From Victivallales bacterium (GTDB lineage: Bacteria; Verrucomicrobiota; Lentisphaeria; Oligosphaerales; Oligosphaeraceae), in contig JAGCTA010000058.1 of assembly GCA_017963875.1 (NCBI GenBank), forward strand, positions 1 through 8,892: DNA of 8,892 bases, written 5' to 3'. Below the pieces are notes generated by a model that did no database searches, was not told the origin of the DNA, and worked only from the letters and a program-made list of their open reading frames with translations. Below, piece after piece: positions 6,211-8,892 of this stretch. Every line of letters begins with the position of its first letter. Positions within the stretch are counted from its first letter, which is position 1. The position numbers and the translations under genes are program-made.

Positions 6211-7599
6211 ATGCATCTTCCAGAACTTACACTTGATTTTGACAAAGCCATCGGCAAAATCAAACCACTGAACGGAGGAAACCTCGCGCCGCCGCTGGCC
6301 TACTCGAACCTCATGGACATCTCGCAGCCGTTCAAGGAGTTGCGGATGCCCTACACGCGCCTCCATGACGCTCCATTGGACAATCCTGGCTGGCGAATCG
6401 TCGATTTCAACATGATCTTCCCGTTCATGCAGTTGGACGCGGACGACCCACAGAACTACTTCTTCAAGCAGACAGACGAATACATCAGCCATTGTCTTGA
6501 ACTAGGCACGAAAGTCATCTACCGCCTTGGGCCAAGCGTCGAACACCATCGTCCTCGTTATGACATGCGGGCAGTCCTTGAAAGACAGTGGGACAAGTGG
6601 GCACGGGTTGCCGTCAACATCATCCGACACTACAACGAGGGATGGGGCAATGGCTTCCATTTCAACATCAAGTATTGGGAAATCTGGGCGGAGCCAGAGG
6701 CGATGTGGGACATGACCTTGGATGAGGTCAGGCGAATCGCAGGCTTGCCGCCCAATGCGCCTGTACCGCCAAAATTAGAATTAGACTGCGTCCTTGGGAA
6801 TTTCAACCAATTCTACTGCCACGTCGCCCAAATCATCAAGAACTCCTGCCCAAACATCAAAATCGGCGGTCCCGCCCATGTCCGAATCGATGCAAACGGC
6901 GCTTCGGGCGGTTTTCTCAAATGCTGTTCCGAGCACCACGCGCCGTTGGACTTCTACTCGTGGCACTGCTACACCGACAACATCGAATTCATGCGGGACC
7001 AGATTCCATACGCGCGTGCTCTCGTCGATTCCTACGGCTATACAAAGACGGAACTGCACTTGAACGAATGGCACTACGTCCCTGGTTCCTGGAGCAGAGT
7101 CAAGCCAGAAAAGAAACACTTCATGTATGAATACAAGATGAAGCACCTGGACGCGGCCGCTTTCAACACCGCCGTTCTCAACGTCTGGCAGGACACGCCG
7201 CTGGACGTTGCCTGCTACTACACAGCGACATGCATGTCATTCGGTCTTTTCTCTGCCCACGGCGTTCCAACGAAGTCCTACTATGCGATGAAAGCATTCG
7301 GCATGATGGCCGACTACGCTGAGCGCATCGAAGTCACAGCAAATGACCGCGACCTCTATCCGCTGGCAGGCCGTAACGCGAACGGCGACTGCGCCCTGCT
7401 CTGCTCCGTCTTCCACGTCCGCGGCAATTCCGTCTATCTAAAGACGACACGCCCCTCCGCGAAGGTCACGCTACTCAACATTAACGAAGACCAAGACCTT
7501 GAGTCCACTGAGACGAAATTCCTCCCCGACGGTCGCATTGAACTGCCAATAGCCACCAAACCATCCGTATTCCTTGCCATCATCACGCCTGGTAATTGA
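6211..7599 (+). CDS. GH39-like glycoside hydrolase, copy 2 (N-E-P changed to A-E-P)
   Basis: A tandem paralogue of the preceding gene, with the same 462-residue length and no gaps in alignment; I count 71 differences by hand (about 85 percent identity). The acid/base E161 and nucleophile E286 (H-L-N-E-W) are kept, but residue 160 is Ala (GCG at 6688-6690) where copy 1 has Asn (AAC). In clan GH-A the Asn before the acid/base normally contacts the substrate 2-hydroxyl or positions the Glu, so activity or specificity should differ. Residues 161-200, just after this site, differ at 20 of 40 positions, while residues 281-462 differ at only 13 of 182. No Shine-Dalgarno is visible in the 13 bases before its ATG, so translation may depend on coupling to copy 1. 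It is cytoplasmic, with no signal peptide. It could be an enzyme with a new substrate, a transglycosidase-like variant, a binding protein, or a weakened copy; the intact frame and conserved core argue against a decaying gene. Confidence 0.8.
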   Translation: MHLPELTLDFDKAIGKIKPLNGGNLAPPLAYSNLMDISQPFKELRMPYTRLHDAPLDNPGWRIVDFNMIFPFMQLDADDPQNYFFKQTDEYISHCLELGTKVIYRLGPSVEHHRPRYDMRAVLERQWDKWARVAVNIIRHYNEGWGNGFHFNIKYWEIWAEPEAMWDMTLDEVRRIAGLPPNAPVPPKLELDCVLGNFNQFYCHVAQIIKNSCPNIKIGGPAHVRIDANGASGGFLKCCSEHHAPLDFYSWHCYTDNIEFMRDQIPYARALVDSYGYTKTELHLNEWHYVPGSWSRVKPEKKHFMYEYKMKHLDAAAFNTAVLNVWQDTPLDVACYYTATCMSFGLFSAHGVPTKSYYAMKAFGMMADYAERIEVTANDRDLYPLAGRNANGDCALLCSVFHVRGNSVYLKTTRPSAKVTLLNINEDQDLESTETKFLPDGRIELPIATKPSVFLAIITPGN

Positions 7600-7618
7600 A
7601 TAAATGCACCTTTTCATC

Positions 7619-7648
7619 TTTACTTTTGTCATTTAAAGAGGATATTAT
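7619..7648 (+). promoter_or_regulatory. Candidate promoter for the TIM-barrel gene
   Basis: TTTACT (7619-7624) and TATTAT (7643-7648) are separated by 18 bases, in the 120-base gap between the second glycosidase and the TIM-barrel gene. The -10 matches five of six bases, the -35 four of six. The gap is the longest inside the rightward set, so a separate promoter here is reasonable. The evidence is composition and consensus only. Confidence 0.32.
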
Positions 7649-7719
7649 AGGTGAACTGTTTTGCTTAAGCCAAAGGCGCACGATAAATCATCGCGTCCAC
7701 CCACACAAAGGAAAAAACA

Positions 7720-8598
7720 ATGATTCTCTCGCATTTCTATTCATGGAGTAAAGCCAACGACTTGTTAATTCCGAATGTCATGGCGGAATTCCGCGACAAT
7801 GGCGTAAAGCACATGGTTTTCGGCGATTATTGGGCCGAGCGAATGCTGAATGAAAGGCGATTCTTCAATACCATCAAACAGCATGCACACCAGATGGGCA
7901 TCACCTTGTTCGAGATGCACGCTCCATTCAGTGCGGCATTCGACTTGAGTTGCATGGAAAAGGGACGCATTCCGCAACTGATTGAGGAGCATTCAATGCT
8001 TCTACAATACGCGGCTGAACTCGGTAGCAAGACCTACACCATCCATATTGGCTCATACGAGGCCGTCCAGATCGGCACGCCGCTGGATGTCATCAGAGAA
8101 CGTGTCACCGCCGCACTGGAAAAACTGCTTCCCGTTGCAGAGAAGACTGACATGATCATCGCCGTCGAAAACGGCATGTCCCCCGCCGACACACCCGATG
8201 ATGCAGTCGCATACGTACATCATTTCAACAGCAAACACATCGGCAACTGCTTCGACGTCGGCCATGCGAATGTCATGAACGCACGCGACACCAAGCGCCA
8301 GGAATTCTTCAGCGATTACCTCAGGGGTGCCTGGGGTGGCACCGTCCGCCAATACGACGACTGTCTGAGCATCATGGCTCCGACCATCGTCACCTGCCAC
8401 CTCCACGACAACAACAGTTATTCTGACCAGCACAACAAAATCGGCTCAGGCACTATCGACTGGCCGACGCTAATGCACCGCCTCGCGACCGAATGCCCGC
8501 GTCTGCAATCGCTCCAGAACGAAACATCCTCCACAGGACGCTATTCCGTCAAGGAAAATGTCACCGCCGCACTTAATGTCATGAAATATTTTAAATAG
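7720..8598 (+). CDS. Sugar isomerase/epimerase-like TIM-barrel protein (xylose isomerase-like / AP endonuclease 2 family)
   Basis: A 292-residue cytoplasmic protein of the xylose isomerase-like TIM-barrel superfamily (PF01261), which holds sugar and sugar-phosphate isomerases, 3-epimerases, myo-inositol catabolism enzymes and endonuclease IV. Its length is usual for a single barrel. Visible features are M-H67-A-P near the end of an early strand, I-H109-I-G, V-E150-N-G, F-D179-V-G-H182-A-N, C-H-L-H229-D230-N, the turn G-S-G-T-I-D-W at 242-248, and Q-N-E268. In D-tagatose 3-epimerase-type enzymes, one divalent metal is held by a Glu, an Asp, a His and a second Glu; here E150, D179, H229 and E268 are the likely set, with H182 three residues after D179 as in that family. 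AAAGGA lies seven bases before the ATG. Following two cytoplasmic glycosidases on the same strand, it probably acts on the released sugar or a derivative, but the exact substrate is an inference I cannot narrow. An endonuclease IV function is unlikely because that enzyme needs a larger metal set. Confidence 0.82.
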   Translation: MILSHFYSWSKANDLLIPNVMAEFRDNGVKHMVFGDYWAERMLNERRFFNTIKQHAHQMGITLFEMHAPFSAAFDLSCMEKGRIPQLIEEHSMLLQYAAELGSKTYTIHIGSYEAVQIGTPLDVIRERVTAALEKLLPVAEKTDMIIAVENGMSPADTPDDAVAYVHHFNSKHIGNCFDVGHANVMNARDTKRQEFFSDYLRGAWGGTVRQYDDCLSIMAPTIVTCHLHDNNSYSDQHNKIGSGTIDWPTLMHRLATECPRLQSLQNETSSTGRYSVKENVTAALNVMKYFK

Positions 8599-8599
8599 G

Positions 8600-8619
8600 C
8601 TCTTTTCCCCAAAGAGGGG
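8600..8619 (+). terminator. Hairpin directly after the TIM-barrel gene, possible terminator
   Basis: CTCTTT (8600-8605) pairs with AAAGAG (8611-8616) around a five-base loop; CCCC (8607-8610) can instead pair with GGGG (8616-8619). It begins one base after the stop codon but has no T-run behind it, so intrinsic termination is uncertain. It may belong to the palindrome cluster that follows. Confidence 0.35.
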
Positions 8620-8626
8620 CTTAACT

Positions 8627-8704
8627 CCACGTGGCAAAGAGAACGTGAAAAGACCCCGAAGGGGTCAAATATCAGTAACCACAGGTTGAGCGAAGCGAAA
8701 CCTG
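8627..8704. repeat. Cluster of GAA-loop palindromes, probable dispersed intergenic repeat
   Basis: In order: an 8-base palindrome CCACGTGG (8627-8634); a perfect 6-bp hairpin GACCCC-GAA-GGGGTC (8652-8666); and a second hairpin CAGGTT (8682-8687) with AACCTG (8699-8704), whose loop holds a smaller GC-GAA-GC stem (8690-8696). The layout (a CCCC-GAA-GGGG hairpin, a short A/T linker, then a hairpin with a GAGCGAAGCGA loop) resembles interspersed palindromic elements I recall from intergenic regions of Bacteroidota and PVC genomes. Only one unit lies in this window, so repetition cannot be shown here. The rest of 8599-8850 holds no convincing gene; I see only a short CTCT-TG-AGAG palindrome at 8753-8762 and an A-rich leader before the next start codon. 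Confidence 0.5.
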
Positions 8705-8850
8705 GGAATGCGCCACCCAAAGAAGTCCGACCTCGTCGAGATCGAACCTACCCTCTTGAGAGAATAAAGCGTTTAAATAAAACAATCAATAATCGCCCCC
8801 TGCCAATAAATACCACTAACAGAACACCATAAAAACAAAGACCACTGAAC

Positions 8851-8892
8851 ATGCCTATCACCGAGATTCTTGAGAAAAACGCATCGCAATAC
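8851..8892 (+). CDS. 5' end of a gene, possibly AMP-forming acyl-CoA synthetase (cut off by window edge)
   Basis: Fourteen codons are visible: M-P-I-T-E-I-L-E-K-N-A-S-Q-Y. This opening resembles the N-termini I recall for a group of AMP-binding synthetases/acyl-CoA ligases, but it is too short to prove a family. The upstream A-rich stretch has no clear Shine-Dalgarno. The gene lies beyond the palindrome cluster, so it is probably a separate transcription unit from the glycosidase set. Confidence 0.4.
   Translation, partial: MPITEILEKNASQY

Larger units (their letters stand above)
4809..7599 (+). repeat. Tandem gene duplication of the GH39-like gene
   Basis: Two 1389-base units lie 1402 bases apart, start codon to start codon. 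Similarity begins at the ATG: the bases before copy 1 (ctaatcacc) and copy 2 (atttgcatc) do not align. Identical tracts include 36 bases at 5073-5108 and 6475-6510, and 35 bases at 5673-5707 and 7075-7109; both span many synonymous sites. Confidence 0.9.

Noticed and set aside
8725..8763. GATCGAACCT with nearby palindromes, considered as a tRNA 3' end or attachment site
   Set aside because: No T-arm stem, anticodon arm or acceptor stem can be built on either strand, and no integrase gene is present.

Overview
The window looks like a chromosomal segment of a gut- or rumen-type bacterium, most likely of the Verrucomicrobiota/Lentisphaerota (PVC) or Bacteroidota type. This assignment is an inference. 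It rests on an AAA-ATPase/PD-(D/E)XK nuclease fusion of a kind much expanded in such genomes, cytoplasmic GH39-like glycosidases beside a sugar isomerase-like TIM barrel, and a GAA-loop palindrome cluster of a type I recall from those phyla. There is no rRNA, tRNA, CRISPR array, transposase or phage gene.

Left block (1-2782, minus strand). Three genes read leftward: a secreted metallophosphoesterase with a possible lipobox (1682-2782), a second membrane-anchored or secreted metallophosphoesterase (570-1598), and a protein with a signal peptide and a TPM (YgcG-like) domain that runs off the left edge (1-475). All three appear to be exported. Two belong to a phosphatase superfamily and the third to a domain family for which phosphatase activity has been reported, so this may be an envelope hydrolase cluster. 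The second phosphoesterase carries a substitution in a metal-site motif.

Centre (2783-4759). A divergent intergenic region holds plausible promoters for both directions. It is followed on the plus strand by a 584-residue protein with an N-terminal AAA-ATPase-like domain and a C-terminal PD-(D/E)XK nuclease-like domain. Its role is unknown.

Right block (4809-8598, plus strand). Two adjacent GH39-like glycoside hydrolase genes, each 462 codons, come from a tandem duplication. By hand alignment without gaps they share about 391 of 462 residues. Copy 1 has the complete clan GH-A signature (N-E-P acid/base, N-E-W nucleophile). Copy 2 has A-E-P in place of N-E-P and is strongly diverged over the next 40 residues, while the rest is well conserved, which suggests a change of substrate or chemistry. 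Next comes a xylose-isomerase-like TIM-barrel protein with a full set of putative metal ligands. None of these three has a signal peptide, so they probably act in the cytoplasm on imported glycosides, the hydrolases releasing a sugar that the TIM-barrel enzyme may isomerise or epimerise.

Right edge (8599-8892). About 250 bases without a gene hold several small hairpins with GAA loops that look like a dispersed palindromic repeat. After them come the first 14 codons of another gene, possibly an AMP-forming acyl-CoA synthetase.
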